A stretch of 64,000 nucleotides of DNA from Imperialibacter sp040222815 (GCF_040222815.1 NZ_JAVKCH010000015.1:310001-374000), one strand, 5' to 3'. Positions 17,393-27,371 are shown, counted from the stretch's first letter. Numbers and translations are program-made. Notes: a model not told the origin generated them from the letters alone.

Positions 17393-18451
17393 ATGAAAAA
17401 GATCATTATAAATATAGTAGTAGTGCTTGCCATCATTGGCGGCATTGTGTGGGTGCTGAAAGGCAACAAAGAAGAGGCAGCTGCCCTAACCAGCCTGGCT
17501 CAGCAATCGAACGGCTACGTGGCGGTGAGAGTGGAAAAAGCCAAACTGGAGTCACTGAAAGACGGCTTCGCTGCGTTTGGAAATTTTGAACCAACCAGAG
17601 AGCTCACCTTTGTTTCTGAAATTTCGGGCAGGGTCATCTCAATCAATGCCGAGAAGGGGGACAAAATTTCACGGTCTCAAACCATGGCAACGCTTGATCA
17701 TGAGCTGCTTCAAAACGAGGTAGTCGCATCAGAGGCAGCGTTCAAAAAGATGAAAGCTGACCTTGAAAAGTACGAAAAGCTAGCCGAGGGCGGTGCCATC
17801 ACATCTCAGCAGCTGGAAGATGCCAAGCTTGGCTACACCAACGCTGACATAAGGCTCAAAAATGCAAAGAGGAAGCTGCAAGACTCGAGCATCAAAGCTC
17901 CGTTTGCAGGCACTGTGAATGCCCGATACATCGAAGTAGGCTCCTACCTGAATGCCGGAGCAAAAATGTTTGACATTGTTGATGTGAGCAAGCTAAAGCT
18001 GGTTGTGAAAGTGACAGAAGCACAGGTTTTCGAAATTCAAAAAGGCATGGCTGTGATTGTTTCGTCGGACATTCTTCCTGACAGGGCGTTCGACGGTAAA
18101 GTGACTTTCATTGGAGTGAAAGCGGACGCAAGCCTGAACTATCCTGTGGAAATAGAAGTCAACAACTCATCAGACCAACTGAAAGCTGGCATGTATGCTC
18201 AGGCGCAATTTGGCACGGGAGATGTGACTCCACAGCTTACTGTAACCAGAAATGCGATCATTGGCAGTCTTGACCACGCACAGGTGTATGTGAATGAGGG
18301 CAACAAGGCTGTGCTAAGGTCAGTGACCACTGGAAGCTCGGTGGGCGAAAGGGTAGCTATTGTAGCGGGGTTGAAAGAAGGTGAATCAGTTATCACCAGT
18401 GGTCAGATCAACCTGAGCAATGGTGATGTCATTGAAGTACTACAAAACTAA
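17393..18451 (+). CDS. RND efflux periplasmic adaptor (HlyD/MFP family)
   Basis: This 352-residue adaptor links the inner-membrane pump to TolC. Residues 5-22 are an N-terminal membrane anchor or uncleaved signal. The lipoyl-like half-motifs are at about 60-105 (SEISGRVISINAEKGDKISR) and 163-190 (SIKAPFAGTVNARYIEVGSY), with a short coiled hairpin between. Beta-barrel and membrane-proximal domains complete the chain (LNYPVEIEVNN, LKAGMYAQAQF). It lies 16 bases after tolC and 12 bases before the pump gene, in one operon. Confidence 0.94.
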   Translation: MKKIIINIVVVLAIIGGIVWVLKGNKEEAAALTSLAQQSNGYVAVRVEKAKLESLKDGFAAFGNFEPTRELTFVSEISGRVISINAEKGDKISRSQTMATLDHELLQNEVVASEAAFKKMKADLEKYEKLAEGGAITSQQLEDAKLGYTNADIRLKNAKRKLQDSSIKAPFAGTVNARYIEVGSYLNAGAKMFDIVDVSKLKLVVKVTEAQVFEIQKGMAVIVSSDILPDRAFDGKVTFIGVKADASLNYPVEIEVNNSSDQLKAGMYAQAQFGTGDVTPQLTVTRNAIIGSLDHAQVYVNEGNKAVLRSVTTGSSVGERVAIVAGLKEGESVITSGQINLSNGDVIEVLQN

Positions 18452-18463
18452 GCACCAGCAATC

Positions 18464-21400
18464 ATGGAAATTACCAAAATATCTATCAAGAGACCCTCAT
18501 TAGTAGTGGTGCTGTTTACCGTCCTGATTTTTCTGGGTGCTATCAGCTACTTCTCACTCAACTATGAGCTGATACCTAAATTCAGCCCTCCAATACTAAC
18601 GGTGAGCACAGTCTATCCGGGTGCTTCTCCTTATGAAGTGGAAAACTCGGTGTCGAAAGAGCTGGAGAACACACTATCTTCTCTGGAAAACATCGATCAG
18701 CTACGCACCACCTCCATTGAGGGTGTGTCCATTATTGTGATTCAGTTAAAGGCTGATGCCGATGTCGATCTGGCACTGCAAGAAGCTCAGCGAAAAATCA
18801 ACACCATTATGGGCAACTTGCCCGAGGATGTACGGGCTCCTGCCCTCAACAAGTTCAGCTTCGATGACCTCCCCATTATGAGAATGGGAGCCACTGCTGA
18901 TATGGAGGCAACCAAGTTTTACGACGTGGTGGAAAACAGGATACAGCCAGCTCTGGCACGTATTCCAGGTGTAGCTCAAATCAATATCATTGGCGGTGAA
19001 GAACGTGAAATCCGGGTGAACATCAATCGTGAGAGACTGAACGCCTACAACCTGTCCATCCTTCAGGTATCTCAGCTGATTCAAAATGCCAACCTTGATT
19101 TCCCTACAGGTAAAATAAAAACCAATGAAGACCAGGTGCTTGTTCGCCTGGCTGGAAAATATGAGTCACTCGATCAAATGCGGAATTTGGTTGTGACTGT
19201 GGTGGATGGTGCGCCTGTGAGGCTGAAAGACATTGCCGAAGTACAGGATACAAAGAAAGAGGCTACCATGATTACCCGTGTGGACAGGGTTAACTCATTG
19301 GGAATTTCCATTCTTAAGCAATCGGATGCCAACGCCGTGGAGGTAAGCCGTCTGGTGAATGCCGAAATCACCAAGCTTCAAAAAATATACGCCGGCGACA
19401 ATTTGAGATTCAGTATTGCTTCCGACTCTTCAGGATACACCCTGGAGGCGGCCGATTCGGTAATACACGACTTATTTATCGCTATCATTCTCGTGGCAAT
19501 CGTTATGTTATTGTTTCTTCACTCGCTGCGAAATGCCATCATCGTAATGATAGCAGTGCCGCTATCGCTCATTTCGACATTCATTGCTATCAACTTGCTG
19601 GATTATTCATTGAACCTGATGACACTACTGGCGCTTTCGCTGGTGGTAGGTATCCTGGTGGACGACGCTATTGTGGTAATTGAGAATATCTACCGCCACA
19701 TGGAAATGGGAAAAAGCAGGGCAAGAGCTGCCTTTGATGGTGTAAAGGAAATCGGATTTACTGTAGTGTCGATCACCATGGTAATTGTGGTGGTGTTCTT
19801 CCCTATCGCCCTCACTTCAGGACTTATCTCTAACCTGATGAAGCAGTTTTCGATTGTTGTCGTCATCTCCACACTTCTCAGTCTACTGGTTTCATTTACG
19901 GTCATCCCTCTTCTTTCTTCCAGGTTTTCAAAACTCGAGCACCTTTCTAATAAAAACCTCTTTGGAAGATTCATCCTTGGTTTCGAAAAAGGAATTGACG
20001 GGTTTGCATCCTGGCTCAAGGGAATTCTTGTGTGGGCTCTTGGTCATAAGTTTGTAACCATCGCTGTCACTTTCGTTCTCTTTGTGGCAGCCGTAGCGCT
20101 GGTTCCAATGGGTTTCATTGGCGCTGAATTTGTCACACAAGGCGACCGTGGAGAGTTTATCGTTCAGGTGGAAATGCCAAAAGATGCCACGCTGGAACAA
20201 ACAAACCTTGCCACCAGAAAAATTGAAGATCTTCTGGCAGAAAAGCCCGAAATTACATCGCTGTTCACCACTGTTGGTCAGCAGTCTACGGGCGGCGTGG
20301 GAGGTTCCGCACAGGGAACAGCCTATGCTGCCGAAATTACGGTAAAGGTTGTGCCTGAAGACCAAAGAGAGCACTCCAGCAATATCCTGGCGAGCTTGCT
20401 TAAAAATGAATTGGAGGCCAAAGTGCCGGAAGCCAAAATCAAGACCACGCCAATTTCTATCATGGGTACAGCCAACCAGGCGCCTATCGACATCATTGTG
20501 AAAGGGCCTACCCTTGACAGTGTGATGGTGTATGCCAACAAAGTGTTGGAAGAGGTGAAGAAAGTATCCGGCACCACAGAAATGAAACTGTCGGTGGAAG
20601 CAGGTAACCCTGAAATATTTGTGGCGGTTGACCGTGACAAGATGGCGTCACTTGGTTTGTCGCTTGAGATGGTTGGTGCCACGATGCAAACAGCATTTAA
20701 CGGCAACAACAATGCGAAGTTCCGTCAGGGAGAGTACGACTACGATATCAATATCAAGTTCGACGACTTCGACAGGAAGAGCATTGACGATATAAAAGCG
20801 CTTAGTCTCGTCAATAACAAAGGGCAGCTTATCCGGTTGGATCAGTTCGCTGCGGTCAAGGAAAGCACCGGCCCTTCAAGGCTGGAGAGAAAGGACAGAA
20901 TTACCTCTGTGTCTGTACAGTCGCAGGTAATAGGTCGTCCCTCAGGTACTGTAACTGCTGAGATCAGGGAGAGATTGGCGAAACTCGATCCTCCGACGGA
21001 GGTAAGCTATGAGTTCGGTGGGGATGCGCAGAACCAGTCGGAAGCTTTCTCAAGCCTTTTGATCGCCTTTGCATCCTCCATCCTCCTGGTGTATTTAATT
21101 CTTGTAGCCCTGTACGATAACTATGTCTATCCTTTCGTGGTGTTGTTCTCCATTCCACTGGCCATGGTTGGTTCGTTGCTGGCCCTTGCCATGACGCAGA
21201 ACACACTCAGTATTTTTACCATTCTGGGTATCATTATGCTGATAGGTCTCGTGGCGAAAAACGCCATTCTGGTGGTAGACTTTACAAACCACTTGAAAGA
21301 GAAGGGCATGAAAACGAAGGATGCCCTGGTCGAAGCTACTCAGGAACGTCTCAGGCCCATTCTTATGACCACTATTGCCATGGTGATTGGTATGCTCCCA

Positions 21401-21637
21401 ATCGCCATCGCCACGGGACCTGGTGCTGCGTGGAAAAACGGCCTGGCGTGGGCCATCATTGGTGGCTTGATCAGCTCTATGTTCCTGACCCTGGTGGTGA
21501 TACCCGTGGCCTATCAAATTGTTGACAGCGTCCTGGCCAGACTTGGGCTTGACAAAAAAGGACACGACTATGCCAAAGAACTTGACGAAAGCGAAGGCGT
21601 GGAAGAGAGACATATCGAAGAATTAATGCACGCATAA
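18464..21637 (+). CDS. RND-family efflux pump, inner-membrane permease
   Basis: This 1057-residue protein is a proton-driven RND transporter of the AcrB/HAE1 class, the engine of the tripartite pump. It starts with the usual first segment (ISIKRPSLVVVLFTVLIFLG) and has a duplicated topology of two sets of six membrane segments with large periplasmic loops. The TM4 proton-relay pair is in LVVGILVDDAIVVIENIYRH, and the second-half motif is LIGLVAKNAILVVDF. A loop GGVGGSAQGTAYAAEITV is glycine-rich. Substrates cannot be read from sequence. A strong terminator follows. Confidence 0.95.
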   Translation: MEITKISIKRPSLVVVLFTVLIFLGAISYFSLNYELIPKFSPPILTVSTVYPGASPYEVENSVSKELENTLSSLENIDQLRTTSIEGVSIIVIQLKADADVDLALQEAQRKINTIMGNLPEDVRAPALNKFSFDDLPIMRMGATADMEATKFYDVVENRIQPALARIPGVAQINIIGGEEREIRVNINRERLNAYNLSILQVSQLIQNANLDFPTGKIKTNEDQVLVRLAGKYESLDQMRNLVVTVVDGAPVRLKDIAEVQDTKKEATMITRVDRVNSLGISILKQSDANAVEVSRLVNAEITKLQKIYAGDNLRFSIASDSSGYTLEAADSVIHDLFIAIILVAIVMLLFLHSLRNAIIVMIAVPLSLISTFIAINLLDYSLNLMTLLALSLVVGILVDDAIVVIENIYRHMEMGKSRARAAFDGVKEIGFTVVSITMVIVVVFFPIALTSGLISNLMKQFSIVVVISTLLSLLVSFTVIPLLSSRFSKLEHLSNKNLFGRFILGFEKGIDGFASWLKGILVWALGHKFVTIAVTFVLFVAAVALVPMGFIGAEFVTQGDRGEFIVQVEMPKDATLEQTNLATRKIEDLLAEKPEITSLFTTVGQQSTGGVGGSAQGTAYAAEITVKVVPEDQREHSSNILASLLKNELEAKVPEAKIKTTPISIMGTANQAPIDIIVKGPTLDSVMVYANKVLEEVKKVSGTTEMKLSVEAGNPEIFVAVDRDKMASLGLSLEMVGATMQTAFNGNNNAKFRQGEYDYDINIKFDDFDRKSIDDIKALSLVNNKGQLIRLDQFAAVKESTGPSRLERKDRITSVSVQSQVIGRPSGTVTAEIRERLAKLDPPTEVSYEFGGDAQNQSEAFSSLLIAFASSILLVYLILVALYDNYVYPFVVLFSIPLAMVGSLLALAMTQNTLSIFTILGIIMLIGLVAKNAILVVDFTNHLKEKGMKTKDALVEATQERLRPILMTTIAMVIGMLPIAIATGPGAAWKNGLAWAIIGGLISSMFLTLVVIPVAYQIVDSVLARLGLDKKGHDYAKELDESEGVEERHIEELMHA

Positions 21638-21652
21638 GTTTGGTTGGTGGAT

Positions 21653-21688
21653 GGGCGGAGTTAAGGAGTTCATGGCTCCCCTCCGCCC
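21653..21688 (+). terminator. Terminator of the efflux operon
   Basis: GGGCGGAG (21653-21660) pairs with CTCCGCCC (21681-21688), with an inner GGAG/CTCC pairing inside the loop, followed by TTATTTC. It lies 15 bases after the RND pump stop codon and separates the pump operon from the TetR gene. Confidence 0.75.
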
Positions 21689-21703
21689 TTATTTCTTGAA
21701 TAC

Positions 21704-22315
21704 ATGGAAGCAAACGACACCAAAGAAAGAATCATCAGCTACCTGCTGGAGAAATTCCTGACAGAGCCTACTCGGCTGGACACCGTCGACGAATGGGCCA
21801 GGGATCTGGGTATGTCCAAGAAGACGATCTACAAGTATTTTCCAGCAAAAGAGCATTTGCTTAGCGAGTTATTTTCTACCATGCTGGAGAAGCAAAAGGA
21901 GATGTTAACAGCCATAGTAGAGGGCGAAAATTCTTCCCTTCACAAACTGCTACTCTTCATCAATCATTTCAAAATGGTTTTGGAGCGAATCCCCGGCGGG
22001 GTAATCCTGCAGATTGAGAAGCACCACCGGGAGGTATACAGCATTTGGGAGACCTACAAGCAGGAGTTCATAGACCAAATTTTCGTCCAGATGATCGAAG
22101 GCGGCAAAAAAGACGGCCACATTCTCACAGATTTAAGCCCATTATTCCTTTCCCGTTTCTGGGAAAACAATATCCGAAACCTCATCCTCCAGATGCCCTA
22201 TGTTTCGGTTATGTCCACCCCGGCTGCATTTGATGAAATCAAAAAAATCTTCCTTCGTGGTATCTCAACTGCCGAAGGCATCGCCGAGCTTGAAAGAATA
22301 GGTGCCATAAAATAA
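21704..22315 (+). CDS. TetR/AcrR-family transcriptional regulator
   Basis: This 203-residue protein has an N-terminal TetR helix-turn-helix at about residues 8-55 (TVDEWARDLGMSKKTIYKYF, then PAKEHLLSELF) and a helical ligand-binding and dimerisation domain after it. It follows the RND pump terminator on the same strand and so probably has its own control. The position suggests a link to efflux or membrane stress, but the pump already has a GbsR-type regulator with matching operators, so the target of this TetR protein is uncertain. No clear operator was found beside it. Confidence 0.9.
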   Translation: MEANDTKERIISYLLEKFLTEPTRLDTVDEWARDLGMSKKTIYKYFPAKEHLLSELFSTMLEKQKEMLTAIVEGENSSLHKLLLFINHFKMVLERIPGGVILQIEKHHREVYSIWETYKQEFIDQIFVQMIEGGKKDGHILTDLSPLFLSRFWENNIRNLILQMPYVSVMSTPAAFDEIKKIFLRGISTAEGIAELERIGAIK

Positions 22316-22333
22316 CCACTCATCCCAAATACG

Positions 22334-22363
22334 TTGAGGCCGTTGCCAGTCATGGTAACTTTG
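22334..22363 (+). promoter_or_regulatory. Promoter of the M14 peptidase gene
   Basis: TTG at 22334-22336 and TAACTTTG at 22356-22363 match the Bacteroidota -33/-7 consensus with a 19-base gap. Transcription would start near 22367, about 20 bases before the ATG at 22388. This decides the start codon, because the longer open frame beginning at 22334 would have its first codons inside the promoter. Confidence 0.65.
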
Positions 22364-22387
22364 ATATTCACCACGACAAACACGGTT

Positions 22388-24937
22388 ATGAAGCGTATAT
22401 TTCTACTACTATCTGCTTTTGTATTCACAGGGTTAGCTCAGGCCCAAAACGAGTATTTCTTTCCGGAGCACGGAAATTTTGACTCAAGCATACCAAGCCC
22501 GGAGGAGTTTCTCGGCTACCCCATCGGGGAGTGGCATACCCGCCACGACAACATCGTAGCCTACATGGAAAAGTTGGCGGCCGTGTCCGACAGGGCTACT
22601 GTTCAAAATATTGGCTACACCTATGAGCACAGGGCTCAGGTGGTGCTTACCATCTCCAGCCCGGCCAATCTTGGCCGCCTTGAAGCCATCCGCACCGAGC
22701 ACCTCAAGCTCACCGACCCTGCGCAGCCAATGCCCGACATCAGCAAAATTCCGGCCATCATTCACCTGGGCTACAACGTGCATGGCAATGAACCCAGCTC
22801 AGCAGAAGCTGCTTTATTAACGGCCTACTACCTTGTAGCTTCCAATGAGCCGGAAGCCGAACAATACCGCCAAAACGGGGTCATATTCATCGAGCCCTCA
22901 CTGAACCCGGACGGCCGTGACCGCCACGCCAACTGGGCCAATATGCACAAAGGATTTCCACCAGTGGCTGACCCGATCGACAGGGAGCATAACGAAGTAT
23001 GGCCCGGCGGACGAACCAACCACTACTGGTACGACCTCAATCGTGACTGGCTGCCGCTCGCTCACGTCGAAAGCCAAAACAGAATTAAGTGGCACCAGAA
23101 GTGGTACCCCAACATGGTGACCGACTTCCACGAAATGGGCACCAACAGCACCTATTTCTTTGAGCCTACCAAGCCTTATGGCTCAGAAAACCCTGTAGTT
23201 GGCCGCAAAAACTACGACGTGCTCAATCCTGTCATGGCCAAATACTTTCACGAATCGCTTGACGGGCTGGGCTCTCTTTACTTTCTGAGAGAACAATACG
23301 ACAACTCTTACCCTGGCTACGGAGCCACTTATGCCGACATACATGGCGGCCTGGGCGTAACTTTCGAGCAAGCCAGTAGCCGTGGGCACCTACAGCACAC
23401 CTCTACAAAAGACATCACCTTTGCCTTCACCATTCGGAATCACGTGGCCACCAGCCTGGCGACAGTGAAAGGGGTCGTAAAAGAAAAGGAAACCTTCCAG
23501 CGCCACATGAAGGAGTTCTTCGAAGAAAGTGTGAAGCAGGGCGCAGCCGACCCTATCAAAGCCTATGTGTTTGGTGACAACTTTGATAGTGGAAGAACCA
23601 ATGCCTTTGTTGATCTGCTGCTTCAGCACCACGTGAAGGTGTACGAAAATCCTACAACACAAACACTTTCAGGCCAGCGTTTCGAAAGCGGAAAATCTTA
23701 TCTCGTGCCCACCAACCAGAAGCAGTACCGCATGGTGCGCTCTGTTTTTGAGAAGGTGAAACAATACGAGGACTCGGTGTTTTACGATGCCTCCACCTGG
23801 ACGATGATACTGGCTTACGGACTGCCACATGCCGAAATCAAAGCCAAAGCGCCTTCGCTAGGTGCAGAGCTTACGGCCGTCCCGATGCCGACGCCAACTG
23901 TAGAAAAGGCTTCATACGCCTACATTCTTGACTGGAGAGAATATGCGGCACCAAAGGCACTTTATCATCTGCTGAAAAACGGCGTTTTTGCCAAAGTAGC
24001 TTACCAGCCATTTTCAGCCATAGTGAAGGGGGCAGAAAAGAATTACTCCTATGGCTCCATACTCGTGTCAGTCGCTGATCAGAATGTAGACCCCGAAAAA
24101 CTCTTTTCACTCGTAAAGGAGGCAAGTGAGCTCTCAGGCTTGTCCTTTGATGCAACCGCCACTGGCTACACCGACAAAGGAGTAGGGCTTGGATCAAGAA
24201 GCTTCGAAACCGTTACACTTCCCAAAGCACTGATGGTTATCGGTGAGGGAATATTTCTTTATGAAGCTGGTGAAGTGTGGCATTTACTCGACAGCAAAAT
24301 CGGTATGCCCATCACAAAAGTGGACAAGGGCGACATAGGACAGGTGAGGCTCTCGGACTACAACACAGTGATTCTGGTGAACGGACGGTACAATGATGTG
24401 TCAGATAGTTTCGTTGAAGATTTGAAAGCCTGGATTCGTGGTGGTGGGACACTTATTACCCAAAAAGGGGCTACCCAATGGGCGATCTCCAAAGGACTGG
24501 TGAAAGAAAAGCTGGTAGAAAGTAAAGACGAAAAGACGCCAGGGAGAATGGACTATGAAGATGCCCGCAACTACTATGGTGCTCAAAGTATTGGTGGAGT
24601 GATTTTCGAAGCTGACATCGATTTAACCAACCCAATTGCCTTTGGGTATACCTCAAAGAAACTGCCGGTATACCGGAACAGCACCATCTTTATGAAACCT
24701 AGCGAAAACCCTTTCCGCACGGTGGCACAGTACACTGCCCAGCCCTGGCTGGCGGGTTTTGTCACCCCGTCTAATGTGGAAAAGGTGAAAGATTCTCCGT
24801 CGATTCTGCTGGATGGCAGCGGCCGGGGCAGAACTATTTTGTTTACCGACAACTGCAACTTCAGGGGCTACTGGTATGGCACCAACAAGCTTTTTTTGAA
24901 TGCGTTGTTCTTTGGGAGCACCATTTCGGTACCTTAA
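22388..24937 (+). CDS. Secreted M14-family zinc carboxypeptidase-like protein
   Basis: This 849-residue protein begins with a signal peptide (MKRIFLLLSAFVFTGLAQAQ). A zinc peptidase domain of the M14 (carboxypeptidase A-like) family covers about residues 35-370. The zinc ligands are H132 and E135 (NVHGNEPSS) and H248 (TDFHEMGTN), and the catalytic glutamate is probably E327 (GVTFEQASS). Substrate-binding NPDGRDRHAN and DLNRDW motifs lie between. The C-terminal half (about 380-849) has an uncharacterised extension common in Bacteroidota homologs, with a glutamine-amidotransferase-like stretch (DLKAWIRGGGTLITQKGATQ). It should degrade peptides outside the cytoplasm. It appears to be a single transcription unit. 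Confidence 0.88.
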   Translation: MKRIFLLLSAFVFTGLAQAQNEYFFPEHGNFDSSIPSPEEFLGYPIGEWHTRHDNIVAYMEKLAAVSDRATVQNIGYTYEHRAQVVLTISSPANLGRLEAIRTEHLKLTDPAQPMPDISKIPAIIHLGYNVHGNEPSSAEAALLTAYYLVASNEPEAEQYRQNGVIFIEPSLNPDGRDRHANWANMHKGFPPVADPIDREHNEVWPGGRTNHYWYDLNRDWLPLAHVESQNRIKWHQKWYPNMVTDFHEMGTNSTYFFEPTKPYGSENPVVGRKNYDVLNPVMAKYFHESLDGLGSLYFLREQYDNSYPGYGATYADIHGGLGVTFEQASSRGHLQHTSTKDITFAFTIRNHVATSLATVKGVVKEKETFQRHMKEFFEESVKQGAADPIKAYVFGDNFDSGRTNAFVDLLLQHHVKVYENPTTQTLSGQRFESGKSYLVPTNQKQYRMVRSVFEKVKQYEDSVFYDASTWTMILAYGLPHAEIKAKAPSLGAELTAVPMPTPTVEKASYAYILDWREYAAPKALYHLLKNGVFAKVAYQPFSAIVKGAEKNYSYGSILVSVADQNVDPEKLFSLVKEASELSGLSFDATATGYTDKGVGLGSRSFETVTLPKALMVIGEGIFLYEAGEVWHLLDSKIGMPITKVDKGDIGQVRLSDYNTVILVNGRYNDVSDSFVEDLKAWIRGGGTLITQKGATQWAISKGLVKEKLVESKDEKTPGRMDYEDARNYYGAQSIGGVIFEADIDLTNPIAFGYTSKKLPVYRNSTIFMKPSENPFRTVAQYTAQPWLAGFVTPSNVEKVKDSPSILLDGSGRGRTILFTDNCNFRGYWYGTNKLFLNALFFGSTISVP

Positions 24938-25051
24938 TACCGACCATGGCTCCGATTTTAACATGTTTTAAAAGGGTAAGCCGAAAAGATTTTCTATATT
25001 TTGAATTGAATACAACGGATACATAATATTTAAACTACACATCCTTATCTC

Positions 25052-26752
25052 ATGAATTTGAACCTGAAAGCAAAGCAGCAAAACTCCTACGATGCGATTG
25101 TGGTGGGAACCGGAATCAGTGGTGGGTGGGCTGCCAAGGAGCTCACAGAGAAGGGACTCAAGACATTGGTGCTGGAAAGAGGCAGAATGGTGCGCCACGT
25201 TGCTGACTATCCAACGATGAACCTGAATCCCTGGGAGCTTGAAAATGGTGATAGAATCACCGCCGAAGAAGAGAAAGATTACCAAAAGCAAAACCGAACG
25301 GGCTACACAGTAAAAAATTCTACCAAGCATTGGTGGCTCAAGGACACAGACCAGCCCTACTCAGAGGTAAAAAGATTTGACTGGATCAGAGGCTACCATG
25401 TGGGAGGCCGCTCGATCATGTGGGGTCGTCAGAGCTACCGCCTTGGGGAATTCGACTTTGAGGCCAACGCCAAGGATGGTATAGCAGTTGACTGGCCTAT
25501 CAGGTACGCCGACATAGCACCGTGGTACGACTACGCCGAGCAGTACATCGGGGTAAACGGTATAGCGGACAATTGGATAGGGCTCCCGGATGGGAAATAC
25601 CTCCCACCTATGGAGATGAACTGTATCGAAAAGCATGTGAAGCAGGGCATTGAATCCAACTTCAGTGACAGAATCATGACCATGGGCCGCTCGGCCAATA
25701 TCACGCAGGATCACAACGGTCGCCACAAGTGCATGTACCGTAACCTTTGTATCAGAGGATGTCCTTTTGGTGGCTATTTCAGCAGTAATGCCTCCACCCT
25801 TCCAGCTGCCGAAGCAACCGGCAATATGGAACTGCGCCCCAACTCCATCGTTCACTCGGTGATTTACGATGAAGCAAAAGGCAAGGCTACTGGCGTGAGG
25901 GTGATTGACGCAGAAACGCTTGAGACAGTTGAGTATTTTGCCAATATTATTTTCCTCAATGCCTCCACCATTAATACCACGTCTATCATGCTCAACTCCA
26001 TTTCGGATCGATTCCCTAATGGACTTGGCAATGACAGCGGCGAGCTTGGGCACAACCTGATGGATCACCATTTCCGTGTGGGCGCCAGGGCTGATTATGA
26101 CGGCTTTGAAGAGGAATACTACGTGGGCAGAAGGCCTAACGGCATCTATATTCCACGCTTCAGAAACATCGGAAGCGACAAGCAGGACTACATCAGGGGC
26201 TATGGCTATCAGGGTGGTGGCAGCCGTGATGGCTGGGGCCGTGGCGTTGCGGAAATGGAAGTAGGGCCTCAACTCAAAGAAGCGATGATGACTCCTGGCA
26301 AGTGGGGTATGGGTCTCACTGGCTTTGGTGAAATGCTTCCTTACCATGAAAACAAAATGGTAATGAACAACGACCTGAAAGACAAATGGGGCATGCCCAC
26401 GGTCACTTTTGATTGCGAGATCAAAGAAAACGAGTTGAAAATGCGGGTGGATATGAAAGAACAGGCTGTTGCAATGCTTGAAGCGGCAGGACTGAAAAAC
26501 GTGACGCCTTACGACGACGCTGGTGGGCCTGGACTGGGAATCCACGAAATGGGTACCGCCAGAATGGGCCGTGATCCGAAAACTTCAGTGCTGAACAAAT
26601 GGAATCAGGTACATGCCTGCACAAATGTGTTTGTAACTGATGGCTCGGCCATGACTTCAGCTTCCTGTGTGAATCCGTCGCTTACCTACATGGCACTGAC
26701 TGCCAGAGCGGCTGATTATGCAGTGAAGGAAATGAAAAAGCAAAACCTGTAA
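25052..26752 (+). CDS. GMC-family FAD oxidoreductase (large subunit)
   Basis: This 566-residue flavoprotein belongs to the glucose-methanol-choline family. The FAD-binding Rossmann motif is GTGISGG at 19-25, with the second FAD block LERGRMVRHV near 44-53. The C-terminal catalytic region shows GIHEMGTARMG and then VTDGSAMTSASCVNPSLTYM with the conserved Asn-Pro. It has no signal peptide. It resembles gluconate 2-dehydrogenase large subunits and other sugar or sugar-acid dehydrogenases, and would be carried out with its Tat-signal partner encoded 11 bases downstream. The substrate and final electron acceptor are not known, and no cytochrome subunit gene follows. Confidence 0.9.
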   Translation: MNLNLKAKQQNSYDAIVVGTGISGGWAAKELTEKGLKTLVLERGRMVRHVADYPTMNLNPWELENGDRITAEEEKDYQKQNRTGYTVKNSTKHWWLKDTDQPYSEVKRFDWIRGYHVGGRSIMWGRQSYRLGEFDFEANAKDGIAVDWPIRYADIAPWYDYAEQYIGVNGIADNWIGLPDGKYLPPMEMNCIEKHVKQGIESNFSDRIMTMGRSANITQDHNGRHKCMYRNLCIRGCPFGGYFSSNASTLPAAEATGNMELRPNSIVHSVIYDEAKGKATGVRVIDAETLETVEYFANIIFLNASTINTTSIMLNSISDRFPNGLGNDSGELGHNLMDHHFRVGARADYDGFEEEYYVGRRPNGIYIPRFRNIGSDKQDYIRGYGYQGGGSRDGWGRGVAEMEVGPQLKEAMMTPGKWGMGLTGFGEMLPYHENKMVMNNDLKDKWGMPTVTFDCEIKENELKMRVDMKEQAVAMLEAAGLKNVTPYDDAGGPGLGIHEMGTARMGRDPKTSVLNKWNQVHACTNVFVTDGSAMTSASCVNPSLTYMALTARAADYAVKEMKKQNL

Positions 26753-26763
26753 ACAGAACAACC

Positions 26764-27330
26764 ATGAACAGAAGAGAACTAATAAAAAAGACGGCCCTTT
26801 TCATGGGAGCATCTGTTTCAGCTCCTGCGATAATGGGTATTTTGAATGGATGTACTGCGGAACCCAGCCTTTACTGGACACCGAAGTATGTTACCAAAGA
26901 GCAAGCCATGGAACTGGAGGCGATTGCAGATGCCATCATTCCAGCTACGGATACGCCAGGCGCCAAAGATGCGGGAGTGCCTGCTTTCATAGAGAAAATG
27001 GTGCATGAAGTATACAAGCCTGCCGACGTGAAAAAATTCATGGATGGCCTGGCTGCTTTCAGCAAGAAGGTGGAAGACAAGGAAGGTGACCCTTTCAGTC
27101 AATTGGATGCCGCCAAGCAATTGGAAGTCATCAAAGCTGAGAACTCTGCCGCACTGAGCGGTGCGGGTGGTGGTGAAAGGCCGTGGTTCTTGTCGATGAA
27201 AGAGCTTACATTGCTTGGGTTCTTTACTTCAGAGATTGGTGCCACGCAGGTGCTCCGTTATGAGGCCATTCCCGGCAGGTACGAAGGATGTATTCCATTC
27301 TCTGAGGTTGGCAAAACCTGGGCGACTTAG
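26764..27330 (+). CDS. Gluconate 2-dehydrogenase subunit 3 family protein
   Basis: This 188-residue protein is the small subunit that pairs with GMC dehydrogenases. Its N-terminus has a twin-arginine-like signal (NRRELIKKTALFMGASV) and a possible lipobox at LNGC, so it could export the large subunit by hitch-hiking and tether the pair to the membrane. The body (EQAMELEAIADAIIPATDTP and AGVPAFIEKMVHEVY) matches the subunit 3 family. It lies 11 bases after the GMC gene in one operon, closed by a strong terminator. Confidence 0.9.
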   Translation: MNRRELIKKTALFMGASVSAPAIMGILNGCTAEPSLYWTPKYVTKEQAMELEAIADAIIPATDTPGAKDAGVPAFIEKMVHEVYKPADVKKFMDGLAAFSKKVEDKEGDPFSQLDAAKQLEVIKAENSAALSGAGGGERPWFLSMKELTLLGFFTSEIGATQVLRYEAIPGRYEGCIPFSEVGKTWAT

Positions 27331-27371
27331 GAATGTTGGATTGCTGATTTGAGATCTATGATTTGGATATG

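Noticed and set aside
21095..21613. 172-codon leftward open frame
   Set aside because: It is the antisense shadow of the RND pump C-terminus, rich in His and Gln with no domain pattern.
25361..26545. 394-codon leftward open frame
   Set aside because: It lies wholly inside the rightward GMC oxidoreductase gene and its translation has no recognisable motif and a composition typical of antisense frames (His, Val and Arg rich).
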